Position numbers and translations under genes: made by a program
Source: CAZUVQ01 sp964623915
GTDB lineage: Bacteria > Bacillota > Clostridia > UMGS1883 > UMGS1540
Reading direction: 5' to 3'
DNA: 9,662 bases
Assembly (NCBI GenBank): GCA_964623915.1
Contig: CAZUVQ010000070.1
Span: 1-9,662, forward strand
Shown here: positions 1-6,461 of the stretch, in pieces
Layout of the letters: each line of letters starts with the position of its first letter
Numbering within the stretch: the first letter of the stretch is position 1
The notes under the pieces: model-generated
What the model was told of the DNA's origin: nothing
Database searches by the model: none
What the model saw: only the letters and a program-made list of their open reading frames with translations

Positions 1-53
1 TCGGCCTCTTCTGCAATTTTTATTATTTTGTCTGAAAAATGAAATATATTCAT
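1..53 (-). CDS. 5' end of an unidentified gene, running off the window
   Basis: An open frame on the minus strand starts with ATG at base 53 and is cut by the window edge after 17 codons, reading MNIFHFSDKIIKIAEEA. A purine-rich GGGGA (minus strand, opposite 59-63) lies 5 nt upstream of the ATG, and a consensus promoter lies opposite 122-151, so the start is well supported. I do not recognise the protein from so few residues. It is divergent from the flagellar operon and therefore probably belongs to another transcription unit. Confidence 0.55.
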   Translation of the reverse strand, partial: MNIFHFSDKIIKIAEEA

Positions 54-68
54 ATTAATCCCCATTCT

Positions 69-107
69 GGCGCTCCGCGCCGGCGGAATTATCATAATCC
101 ATGATAA
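69..107 (-). promoter_or_regulatory. Two hairpins in the leader of the minus-strand gene
   Basis: Read on the minus strand, the leader holds a 7-bp AT hairpin (TTATCAT, 5-nt loop, ATGATAA; opposite 89-107). A short GC-rich hairpin follows (GGCGC, 3-nt loop, GCGCC; opposite 69-81), ending just before the GGGGA ribosome binding site. The GC-rich patch stands out in very AT-rich surroundings. No run of U follows, so it is not an obvious terminator. A role in translation control or mRNA stability is possible but is inference only. Confidence 0.3.
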
Positions 108-121
108 CCCTTACTTTGTTG

Positions 122-151
122 ATTATATAGCATTTGTTTTTATCTTGTCAA
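122..151 (-). promoter_or_regulatory. Sigma-A-type promoter for the minus-strand gene
   Basis: On the minus strand a perfect TTGACA -35 box (opposite 146-151) is followed after 18 bp by a perfect TATAAT -10 box (opposite 122-127). Transcription would start near base 115, giving a leader of about 60 nt before the ATG at 53. Both boxes match the housekeeping consensus. Confidence 0.7.
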
Positions 152-250
152 GCTGAATCTACTGATAATAACAACTGTTATAAGATAGTACATTATAAAA
201 TTAAGTGAGAAAACTTAAGCCAAATTAATTTTAACATAGATATAGTGTAT

Positions 251-281
251 AAAAATTAATTAATTTTTGTTAATTATTAAC
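251..281. repeat. Two adjacent perfect AT palindromes
   Basis: Bases 251-268 form a perfect 18-bp palindrome (AAAAATTAA and its complement). Immediately after, 269-281 is a second inverted repeat (GTTAAT, one base, ATTAAC). Together they cover 31 bases about 115 bp upstream of the plus promoter -35 box. They could be a dimeric regulator site, but short palindromes arise easily in such AT-rich DNA. Confidence 0.35.
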
Positions 282-394
282 AAATGATCCAATGAAAGAT
301 TGTGCAAAATTTCATTATAATATGTCGAAATACAGCGAATCAGAGAAGTCATAGAGGAAATATGCACAAAAATATGTTTATATACTATAAAACG

Positions 395-423
395 TTGACA
401 TCGTTATAGGGTTATGGTATATT
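395..423 (+). promoter_or_regulatory. Sigma-A-type promoter of the flagellar operon
   Basis: A perfect TTGACA (395-400) is followed by exactly 17 bp and TATATT (418-423), one mismatch from the -10 consensus. Transcription would begin near 430 and give a leader of about 155 nt before the lytic transglycosylase gene. This is the best plus-strand promoter in the window. It suggests housekeeping rather than sigma-D control of the early flagellar genes. Confidence 0.65.
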
Positions 424-490
424 TATATTGGGTATGCGTTTAAGCGTAAACAAACTTAGTGTCTATTTTAGAACCTTTAGTATAAATGTT

Positions 491-521
491 ATTCAAATTA
501 TGAATATTTAAAAAAATATTC
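491..521 (+). repeat. Overlapping AT-rich inverted repeats in the operon leader
   Basis: GAATATTT (502-509) can pair with AAATATTC (514-521) across a 4-A loop. Alternatively ATTCA (491-495) can pair with TGAAT (501-505). The two pairings share bases and exclude each other. No ligand-binding RNA family is recognisable and the stems are weak, so I report them only as structure in the leader. Confidence 0.3.
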
Positions 522-585
522 AAGTTATTAAAATTTAGTACGATAAATTATTATAACTTAATTTTACAAAAGATGTGGTGTTGAT

Positions 586-1167
586 ATGGTTTTTGATGTA
601 AATCTAATTTATCAGGCTAAAGTAAATGAGATTAATAACAGAATAAATGCCAAGCTTAGTTCAGTTACATCCGATTTTAAAACTTGCTTTGATAATGCTT
701 TAGAAGGCACTATGCAAAGTTCGTCAGATAACAAAGAATCTAATGTTAATAATACAATAATAAATAATACTTACTTTGACGATATAATCAGAGAAAAGTG
801 CCAAAAATACGGTATCAGTGAAAGTTTGGTTAAAGCGGTGATACAAGCTGAATCCGGTTTTAATAAAAATGCTGTTTCAGGTGCAGGTGCACAGGGACTT
901 ATGCAATTGATGCCGGCAACAGCCGCAGGCCTTGGTGTTACAGACCCATTTGATGCAAATCAGAATATAGATGGGGGGGTTCATTATCTTAAAGGTCAGA
1001 TTGACAGGTTTAAGGGGAATGTAAAACTTGCATTAGCCGCTTATAACTGTGGTCCTAACAGAGTTATGAGTTTAAACCTTGATAATCTGGATGATCCTGC
1101 ACAGCTTTCAAAATTACCAAAAGAAACACAAAATTATGTTAATAAAATTTGTAGCTACTTAAGATGA
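586..1167 (+). CDS. Lytic transglycosylase (SLT domain), flagellum-associated
   Basis: This 193-residue protein has a C-terminal soluble-lytic-transglycosylase domain (about residues 65-193). The catalytic Glu89 lies in the family's ES motif (VIQAESGFN), followed by GAGAQGLMQLMPATA and later ALAAYNCGP. The enzyme cleaves the MurNAc-GlcNAc bond of peptidoglycan. Residues 1-64 are polar and low-complexity, with no signal peptide or membrane segment. A role in letting the rod through the cell wall, like FlgJ of proteobacteria, with export by the flagellar secretion system, fits its place directly before flgB; this is inference. The ATG is preceded only by a weak GTGGTG site. Its stop lies 12 nt before the flgB start, so the two are co-transcribed. 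The family is clear, the flagellar role probable. Confidence 0.85.
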   Translation: MVFDVNLIYQAKVNEINNRINAKLSSVTSDFKTCFDNALEGTMQSSSDNKESNVNNTIINNTYFDDIIREKCQKYGISESLVKAVIQAESGFNKNAVSGAGAQGLMQLMPATAAGLGVTDPFDANQNIDGGVHYLKGQIDRFKGNVKLALAAYNCGPNRVMSLNLDNLDDPAQLSKLPKETQNYVNKICSYLR

Positions 1168-1179
1168 AAGGATTAGAAT

Positions 1180-1575
1180 ATGTTAAATTTGTTTTCTCAT
1201 TCGGATATTCTGAATAAAGCGTTGGACGCTTCATGGCTCAGGAATCAAGTTATATCAAACAATATTTCTAATATTGACACTCCAAATTTTAAAAGCTCCC
1301 GTGTTGAATTTGAATCAGAACTAAAAAAAGCAATGGACTCAAAGAATATTAATATGAAAAAAACAAGGGACAAGCATTTAGGTGCTGCTGCCCCTACTTT
1401 TCAACCCCAGGTTTTGAAAAATAATAATACTACTGTGAGGATGGACGGTAATAATGTTGACATAGAGGGCGAAGAGCTTAATATGGTTAAAAATGCTATT
1501 TATTATAATACTTTAGTACAAAAAATCAGCAAAGAATACGGAAGAATAAGAGTTGCTATAAATGGAGGTAAATGA
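1180..1575 (+). CDS. flgB: Flagellar proximal rod protein FlgB
   Basis: The 131-residue product is a full-length FlgB, a structural subunit of the proximal rod that crosses the periplasm-equivalent space and peptidoglycan. The N-terminal rod signature is clear, with LDASWLRNQVISNNISNIDT followed by PNFKSSRVEFE (about residues 16-46), and the C-terminal helix NMVKNAIYYNTLVQ is typical of axial proteins. The start is set by GAAAGGA (1166-1172), 7 nt upstream, which overlaps the end of the transglycosylase gene. Its TGA overlaps the preferred flgC start by one base (TGATG), showing translational coupling. The gene appears intact. Confidence 0.97.
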   Translation: MLNLFSHSDILNKALDASWLRNQVISNNISNIDTPNFKSSRVEFESELKKAMDSKNINMKKTRDKHLGAAAPTFQPQVLKNNNTTVRMDGNNVDIEGEELNMVKNAIYYNTLVQKISKEYGRIRVAINGGK

Positions 1576-2003
1576 TGAGTTTTTTAAGTTCTATGGATAT
1601 CAGCGGCTCAGCCCTGACGGCTCAAAGGCTAAGAATGGATGTTATTGCAGAAAATATTGCAAATGCAGAAACTACAAGAACAGCAAACGGACAGCCATAC
1701 AGGAGAAAATTTGTATTAATGGGTGAAAAAGAAAATTCTTTTTCACAATATTTAGACCGTGCTATGGCTGCCGGAAACGGAGTACAGGTAACTCGCATAG
1801 TTGAGGATGACAGTCCGCTGACTCCTTTGTATAATCCATCACATCCCGATTCCGACGAAAACGGATATGTTTATATGCCAAATATAAATACCGTTACGGA
1901 AATGATAGATATGATGAGTGCCACCCGTTCATATGAAGCAAATATCACTGCTGTTAATGCATTAAAAAATATGGCGTTCAAGTCTTTAGAAATTGGAAAG
2001 TAG
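1575..2003 (+). CDS. flgC: Flagellar proximal rod protein FlgC
   Basis: FlgC is the second proximal-rod subunit, assembling with FlgB on the MS ring. The protein (142 residues from this start) has the N-terminal axial motif SALTAQRLRMDVIAENIANA with TTRTANGQPYRRK after it. It also has the C-terminal YMPNINTVTEMIDMMSATRS, followed by YEANITAVNALKNM, both very characteristic. Two ATGs are adjacent, at 1572 and 1575. I chose 1575 because the GGAGGT site (1564-1569) lies 5 nt from it but only 2 nt from 1572. The reading frame overlaps the flgB stop by one base. The gene appears intact. Confidence 0.96.
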   Translation: MSFLSSMDISGSALTAQRLRMDVIAENIANAETTRTANGQPYRRKFVLMGEKENSFSQYLDRAMAAGNGVQVTRIVEDDSPLTPLYNPSHPDSDENGYVYMPNINTVTEMIDMMSATRSYEANITAVNALKNMAFKSLEIGK

Positions 2004-2013
2004 CAGGTGACTT

Positions 2014-2307
2014 ATGAACATTAATTCAATTTCAGATAATGGGTTTACACTAAATCCAATAAACGAAAAACCAAAAACAGAAAAAACTTCTGACATTAAT
2101 AAATCCTTTTCGGATATTTTGAAACAAGCAGTTGAAACTGATGCTGCCGATAAAGCGGAAAACATGGGTTTGTTGACCGGAGATACTGAAAATCTGCACA
2201 ATACCATGATATCAGCGGAAAAGGCTGATTTGGCTTTGCTTTTAGCTGTTCAGATTAGAAATAAGGTTATTGATGCTTACAGCGAAATTATGAGAATGCA
2301 ATTTTAG
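2014..2307 (+). CDS. fliE: Flagellar hook-basal body protein FliE
   Basis: FliE connects the MS ring to the proximal rod. The 97-residue product has a variable N-terminus, the segment SFSDILKQAVETDAADKAEN (about residues 31-50), and a conserved C-terminal part with SAEKADLALLLAVQIRNKV followed by IDAYSEIMRMQF, the helix typical of FliE. It begins 10 nt after flgC with an AGGTG site upstream. In most clostridial clusters fliF follows directly. Here two SLH-protein genes and a riboswitch come between. Confidence 0.94.
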   Translation: MNINSISDNGFTLNPINEKPKTEKTSDINKSFSDILKQAVETDAADKAENMGLLTGDTENLHNTMISAEKADLALLLAVQIRNKVIDAYSEIMRMQF

Positions 2308-2330
2308 GATAAAATTTAATGGAGCGTATT

Positions 2331-4652
2331 ATGACGAAATTATTAAAACAAATAGCTGTAACCCTTATATTATTTGTTTATGCACTTCATGCTCTGGCAA
2401 TGCCTGTATTTGCATACGTTAATGTATTTTCGGGAACCCAGCAGTATCAGGAAATTACTTTTACTGATATTGAGTCAATGGGAGAAAAGTACTGGGCAAA
2501 TGAAGCAATATATCAGATGTCCGCCTTTGGAATCATTGAGGGTTTTGAAAATAGTCTTTTTAAACCTCTCGATTATGTTTCAAGGGCACAGGCGCTTGCA
2601 TTTATATACAGAGCTTTATCACTTGAAAATGAAGCAGAAAAACAATCTTCAATTATTGCTAAAAACAAAAATAATAATGAAGAGCTGAAGAAAACAAGTG
2701 ATTGGTCAGATGGCTATATTGGTATAGCACTCAGTGATGGGGTTATTACCCAGGAACAATATAAGGATGCTTTCAGCACAAATCCGGTATCTTTTGATAA
2801 AAAAGGTCCTGCTACAAGGCAGGAGATAGCATTTTATATTGCATTGGCTTTTGATATGAAGCCAGTGTCTGATAATTCCTTTACTTATGCATTTTCTGAT
2901 TCTTATTTAATAGATTTAAATATACGCCCTTATTTCAATGCCCTGATAAGCGAACGGATATTTATGGGGTCAGGGGACAAACTGAATCCGAAGGGCTCAA
3001 TTACACGAGCTGAAATGGCTCAGGTGTTATTAAACCTTGAAAAACATATAATAAGAAAACTTGGTTTAACTGTTTATAATAGTACGATTACCTCAATTCC
3101 TTCAAAAAATGTAATTGAGGTTGGCGATAATGTTATTGTACTTGATGAGTTCAGAAAAGAAGGGTTTTGCTTATTGATAAGCGGCAGAACCGGAAATACG
3201 TCATCACTTGAGACAGCCGATGGTATTACATATTATGTGAACGGTGAAAACGAGGTAATTTTTGCAAAAACCACTCGTAAATACAATACTACAGTAACTG
3301 ACAAAAGTTATATAACATCCGGCATCGTATATGGTGTAAGCGGAAAAAATATTACACTTTATGATGAGAACGGTAAAACAGATAAATCCCTATTAAGAAA
3401 TTTTGTGATATCTTCTGATGCCGTCATTCTGAATAAAAATCAGGATGCTTCGCTAAATGAAATAGAGCCGGATGATATGGTTTTTCTAAAGGTTACAGGT
3501 GGATATGTTTCTGAAATCTCTTTTGCCAAGCAAACCGGAAAAGAGGTTGTATCAGAAACCGTTTCATACGTTGATGAAATATATAAAGCGGAGCTGAGTT
3601 CTTATAATAATTTGTCCCAGACAATATCAGTGAAAAATGTTTTTATATTGGATGTTACAAATTGGGATTATACAAAGCATAAAGGGCTTTTAGAACTCAA
3701 GGTTGAAGCCGGTACAAAATTATATAACGGTAATACGGCAGTTTCTACTTCTGAATTAAATGATTTCATTGGAAATGAGGTTATTCTTGCAGTAAACAAA
3801 GGAATGGAATCAGACGGAAAGGTTAAGTTTCTGAGAATTTCAGAAGATGACGATACTACACTTTATAACGGTAAGATTTCAAGTATCAACACCTCATCAA
3901 AAATATTAAATCTTTCAAAATCAAGCAGAGATATAGCTTGCGGCGCAGGTACTATTATAGTTAAGGACGGGAAGCTTGCAGCTATTAACGATATTTCCGA
4001 ATCCGATTATGCAAGTGTTTCGGTAAATAAAACAAACTCAAAATACGATGCTCTTTTCGTATTTGTTGATGACGATTATCAGACAGGTGACATAAGTATT
4101 TATTATGCAAGAATTGAGAAGATGACTGATGCTAACAAAATAGTTTTCACAACCTCAAGACAATACGGTTACAGGGAACATGAAATATTTTACACACAAA
4201 AATCCATGTCTTTTAAAATAACAAATAACACAATATTTTATGACAAAGACGGGATAATCAATAACCGTGAGTTAAATTTATGGTCAAGTGAAAATACACG
4301 TTATTATGCCAATATAGTAGTAAAAGACAAAGAAGCTATTGTCGTCAGCATAGACAACAGGGCATCAGAGGTTATCACAGCAAAAGTCGGTTCCATAATA
4401 AAAGAAGGAAGTAAGCTTACAGAATTGTCGCTTTACCGAGTGTGGAGTTATGAAAGTGGTGATTTCTTTGAAACACTGGATAACTGCTCACTTAAAATTA
4501 ATGATAATACCATTGTCCTGAAAAATGGAAAACCCGTAAGTGCATCTGATATATCTGTCGGTGATTCTATTACAGTATTTTATTCTGATGAATTTATTGA
4601 TATAGAAAGTGATGACATGATGAAAAGAGCAATGGTTGTTACAGTTAATTGA
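2331..4652 (+). CDS. Secreted protein with three SLH domains and a long repeat region
   Basis: The product (773 residues from this start) is predicted to be exported and bound to secondary cell-wall polysaccharide. A signal peptide occupies residues 1-28, ending at VFA before YVNV. Three SLH domains follow at about 44-101, 124-178 and 186-242, with motifs such as FTDIE...YWANEAI, SRAQALAFIYRAL and ITRAEMAQVLLNLE. The remaining 530 residues hold about five diverged beta-rich repeats, each with a strand ending near an N-G or K-D-G turn (around 360, 460, 538, 631 and 724). The 2331 ATG is preferred over 2319 because GGAG (2321-2324) lies 6 nt upstream and a compact signal peptide results. The gene sits 23 nt after fliE and 32 nt before the next SLH gene. 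No catalytic domain is visible; its exact role is unknown. Confidence 0.88.
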   Translation: MTKLLKQIAVTLILFVYALHALAMPVFAYVNVFSGTQQYQEITFTDIESMGEKYWANEAIYQMSAFGIIEGFENSLFKPLDYVSRAQALAFIYRALSLENEAEKQSSIIAKNKNNNEELKKTSDWSDGYIGIALSDGVITQEQYKDAFSTNPVSFDKKGPATRQEIAFYIALAFDMKPVSDNSFTYAFSDSYLIDLNIRPYFNALISERIFMGSGDKLNPKGSITRAEMAQVLLNLEKHIIRKLGLTVYNSTITSIPSKNVIEVGDNVIVLDEFRKEGFCLLISGRTGNTSSLETADGITYYVNGENEVIFAKTTRKYNTTVTDKSYITSGIVYGVSGKNITLYDENGKTDKSLLRNFVISSDAVILNKNQDASLNEIEPDDMVFLKVTGGYVSEISFAKQTGKEVVSETVSYVDEIYKAELSSYNNLSQTISVKNVFILDVTNWDYTKHKGLLELKVEAGTKLYNGNTAVSTSELNDFIGNEVILAVNKGMESDGKVKFLRISEDDDTTLYNGKISSINTSSKILNLSKSSRDIACGAGTIIVKDGKLAAINDISESDYASVSVNKTNSKYDALFVFVDDDYQTGDISIYYARIEKMTDANKIVFTTSRQYGYREHEIFYTQKSMSFKITNNTIFYDKDGIINNRELNLWSSENTRYYANIVVKDKEAIVVSIDNRASEVITAKVGSIIKEGSKLTELSLYRVWSYESGDFFETLDNCSLKINDNTIVLKNGKPVSASDISVGDSITVFYSDEFIDIESDDMMKRAMVVTVN

Positions 4653-4669
4653 CATTTTGTGAATTTTTT

Positions 4670-4677
4670 AAGGAGGG
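4670..4677 (+). promoter_or_regulatory. Strong ribosome binding site that fixes a TTG start
   Basis: AAGGAGGG lies 7 nt upstream of TTG at 4685. It is the strongest Shine-Dalgarno sequence in the window. It shows that translation of the second SLH gene starts at 4685 rather than at the in-frame TTG at 4649, which overlaps the previous stop codon and has no such site. Confidence 0.85.
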
Positions 4678-4684
4678 ATTGTTT

Positions 4685-6194
4685 TTGAAAAGAATAGTAG
4701 CTTTGGTAGCTGCTTTCTCTCTTGCCATGTGCACAGCACATGCCCAGATAGGCAACAACGGTTTTGATTTGGGCATCTCATCAGGTAGGTTGACAACAGC
4801 AGAAGGTAAAAAAACATCGAAATCTTATCCTTACAGCGAGCTGGTGCTGGTTACGGGGAAACCACTTGTTTTTTCGGGAACTGTTTCAATCAGCAAAAGC
4901 ATAAAGAAAGATATTGAGACGCTTTCATATAAATACACTCTTACAAACGGAGAAAAAAACAAGCTTTCAAGAACATCTTCTTATAGTCAAAACCTTAGCT
5001 ATACCGATAATCAATGTGTGAGAACAACATCAGATACCGGTGTTAAACTCAGGGAAACAATAAAGATTGATGATATTACTTATACCCTTGATACAACAAG
5101 CAGCATATTTTCATTGAGTTCGGTGAGTGATATACGACCTGCGTGTGACTATTATGCTGGAAACTGGAACAGTAAAAAGACATATAAAACAGGAAAAGGT
5201 CAACAGGTTACCATTAATATGACAAGCCAGCAGTTGGGTTATGAGCAGTATTGGGGAGCTACAGAAATCCAGGAGATTAAAGTTTATGTCGTTGGGACTT
5301 CCCAATCAAAAGATATTTATGACCAATGGGGTGGAAGCGGGAGCATAAAAATTACTCAAACAACAACAAATAAGCTTACATATATAGATAACAAACCCGA
5401 TGCAATAAGCTTCGAAGGAGGTTATTTACGTAAGATGGAAAATAACAGTATTTTAGATTACAGTTTTAAGCTGCCGTTATTTGATTCAAAAGGTTTTGCT
5501 TCGGATGTTGTGGTTGACTATAGTGACACTCTGAACTTTTCAGTAATGCCCGAACAGGAAAGATTAAATGTTGCAGATACTAGTGCAATAAGAGGTCATT
5601 GGTATGAAGAAAACGTAAGGCAATTGGCAGGTCTTGGTATTTTGAATGGTGAATATCTTATAAATTATAAAAAGCTTGAAGAAAATATGACAAGAAAAGA
5701 ATTTGCCGAAGCCATTGCAAAAGCAGTTAAACTGGAGTTGTCAGAGCTTCCGGTACCAAAAAAGAAAAAGGAATATGTAGAAAGGCCTTTTATTGACATT
5801 GATGAAAATGATGACAGTTATCAGTTCGTTTATTCATTATATAAAAAAGGTGTTATGACAGGCACAGGTATAAATGAGTTTTCGCCGGATAACCCAATAA
5901 GCAGGGCTCAGGCAATTTTAATAATTGTCCGTATGTTAGGGCTTGAAACAATTGCAGGTACTAGTTTAAGTATTACCCGGTTTCTTGATAATGATGAGAT
6001 TCCAGTATGGGCAAAAGCATCTGTTTTAGCAGCGGAAAAAAATCGGAATAATAAAAGGAGATGAGAAAAACAACTTAAATCCTTCTGCACCGCTGACTGT
6101 TGCTGCAGCATGCACACTAATCAATAACCTGATTAATTATATGCGAGATGATATGCTTACTGATTATGTGCAAAAAACATTAAGCTTAAATTAA
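4685..6194 (+). pseudogene. Secreted SLH-domain protein, frameshifted in its third SLH domain
   Basis: Translation starts at TTG and gives a 20-residue signal peptide ending AHA before QIGNN. About 270 residues without a recognisable domain follow. SLH repeats lie at about 298-350 (REFAEAIAKAVKLE-like core, here RKEFAEAIAKAVK), 366-420 (FIDID...FSPDNPISRAQAI) and from 430. In the frame read from the start, the third repeat is lost after residue 452 and translation stops at 6064. Removing one A from the A7 run at 6036-6042 restores IGIIKGDENNNLNPSAPLTV and AAACTLINNLINYM, a good SLH ending, and gives a 502-residue protein ending at 6194. The mirror-image design (SLH at the C-terminus here, at the N-terminus in the upstream protein) suggests two partners in the envelope. 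A real mutation, homopolymer sequencing error or phase variation are all possible. Confidence 0.8.
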
Positions 6195-6203
6195 TTCATG
6201 TAA

Positions 6204-6275
6204 AGGGCAAAGCAGTCGAAAGGTTGCGACGCAAAACTAAAGGGCCTTACCTATGAGGTTGGTAGCCAGTTGCCA
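6204..6275 (+). promoter_or_regulatory. Cyclic-di-GMP class I (GEMM-I) riboswitch aptamer
   Basis: The element has the features of the GEMM-I family. P1 is formed by GGCAA (6206-6210) and TTGCC (6270-6274). P2 is CAGTC/GGTTG closed by a GAAA tetraloop (6213-6226). The conserved linker GACGCAAAAC starts at 6228. P3 carries GGGCC, a hairpin ACCT-ATG-AGGT (6249-6259) and the conserved GGTAGCC (6261-6267). It begins 9 nt after the restored end of the second SLH gene and lies about 190 nt before fliF. With the terminator downstream it should sense c-di-GMP and control transcription into fliF. A clostridial c-di-GMP-I switch in front of flagellar genes is known from Clostridioides difficile (before flgB). 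Here it lies inside the operon. Confidence 0.93.
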
Positions 6276-6307
6276 TAAAAAATGTATATTTAGTTATACT
6301 TTTTAGG

Positions 6308-6331
6308 CGACTGCGAAAAGCAGTTGTTTTT
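6308..6331 (+). terminator. Intrinsic terminator of the c-di-GMP riboswitch
   Basis: CGACTGC (6308-6314) pairs with GCAGTTG (6320-6326) across a GAAAA loop, and five T follow (6327-6331). The 5' arm together with two preceding G (GGCGACTG, 6306-6313) can instead pair, through 8 bp including one G-U, with CAGTTGCC (6267-6274), the 3' P1 strand of the aptamer. Ligand-bound aptamer holds that strand, so the terminator can form. Without ligand the alternative pairing acts as an antiterminator. The predicted logic is OFF at high c-di-GMP. Confidence 0.85.
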
Positions 6332-6375
6332 AAATTCTATAAAACATACAAATTATAATGACGAATGCTATAGTC

Positions 6376-6396
6376 CCCACAATTGTGAACTGTGGG
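6376..6396 (+). repeat. Hairpin between the riboswitch and fliF
   Basis: CCCACA (6376-6381) can pair with TGTGGG (6391-6396) around a 9-nt loop. It is not followed by a T run, so it is unlikely to be a terminator. It may shield or process the fliF leader mRNA after read-through of the riboswitch; no function can be shown from sequence. A further small palindrome, CTGAATTCAG, lies at 6430-6439 just before the fliF ribosome binding site. Confidence 0.35.
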
Positions 6397-6461
6397 TTAT
6401 TATAAAAACTAATGAGTAAAAATCAAATTCTGAATTCAGTAATATTTAAAGGGGATGGTTT

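Larger units (their letters stand above)
54..585. other. AT-rich divergent intergenic region
   Basis: This 530-base stretch separates the minus-strand gene from the flagellar operon, and I see no convincing coding frame or known RNA in it. It holds the minus-strand leader and promoter (69-151), a pair of adjacent palindromes (251-281), a plus-strand promoter (395-423) and AT-rich inverted repeats in the operon leader (491-521). I looked for a sigma-D (flagellar sigma) promoter with a GCCGATAA-like -10 box and found none. Confidence 0.6.

Noticed and set aside
300..345. A sigma-D or second sigma-A promoter near TATAAT 316-321
   Set aside because: No matching -35 box at 16-18 bp (TGAAAG is at the 17-bp position) and no GCCGATAA-like box with an upstream TAAA. 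The promoter at 395-423 is clearly better.
4649..4684. TTG at 4649 as start of the second SLH gene
   Set aside because: It overlaps the previous stop codon, has no Shine-Dalgarno and would put 12 residues before the signal peptide. TTG 4685 has AAGGAGGG at 7 nt.
6034..6064. Programmed -1 ribosomal frameshifting on the A7 run of the second SLH gene
   Set aside because: Restoring the frame needs one base to be skipped (+1 direction), while A-rich slippery sites in bacteria usually give -1. I see no clear stimulatory stem-loop or internal Shine-Dalgarno at the right distance. Transcriptional slippage remains possible but seven A is short.
6332..6450. An independent fliF promoter using TATAAT at 6354-6359
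   Set aside because: The -10-like box is good, but nothing resembling TTGACA lies 16-18 bp upstream (TAAATT at the 17-bp position). In such AT-rich DNA the box alone is weak evidence.
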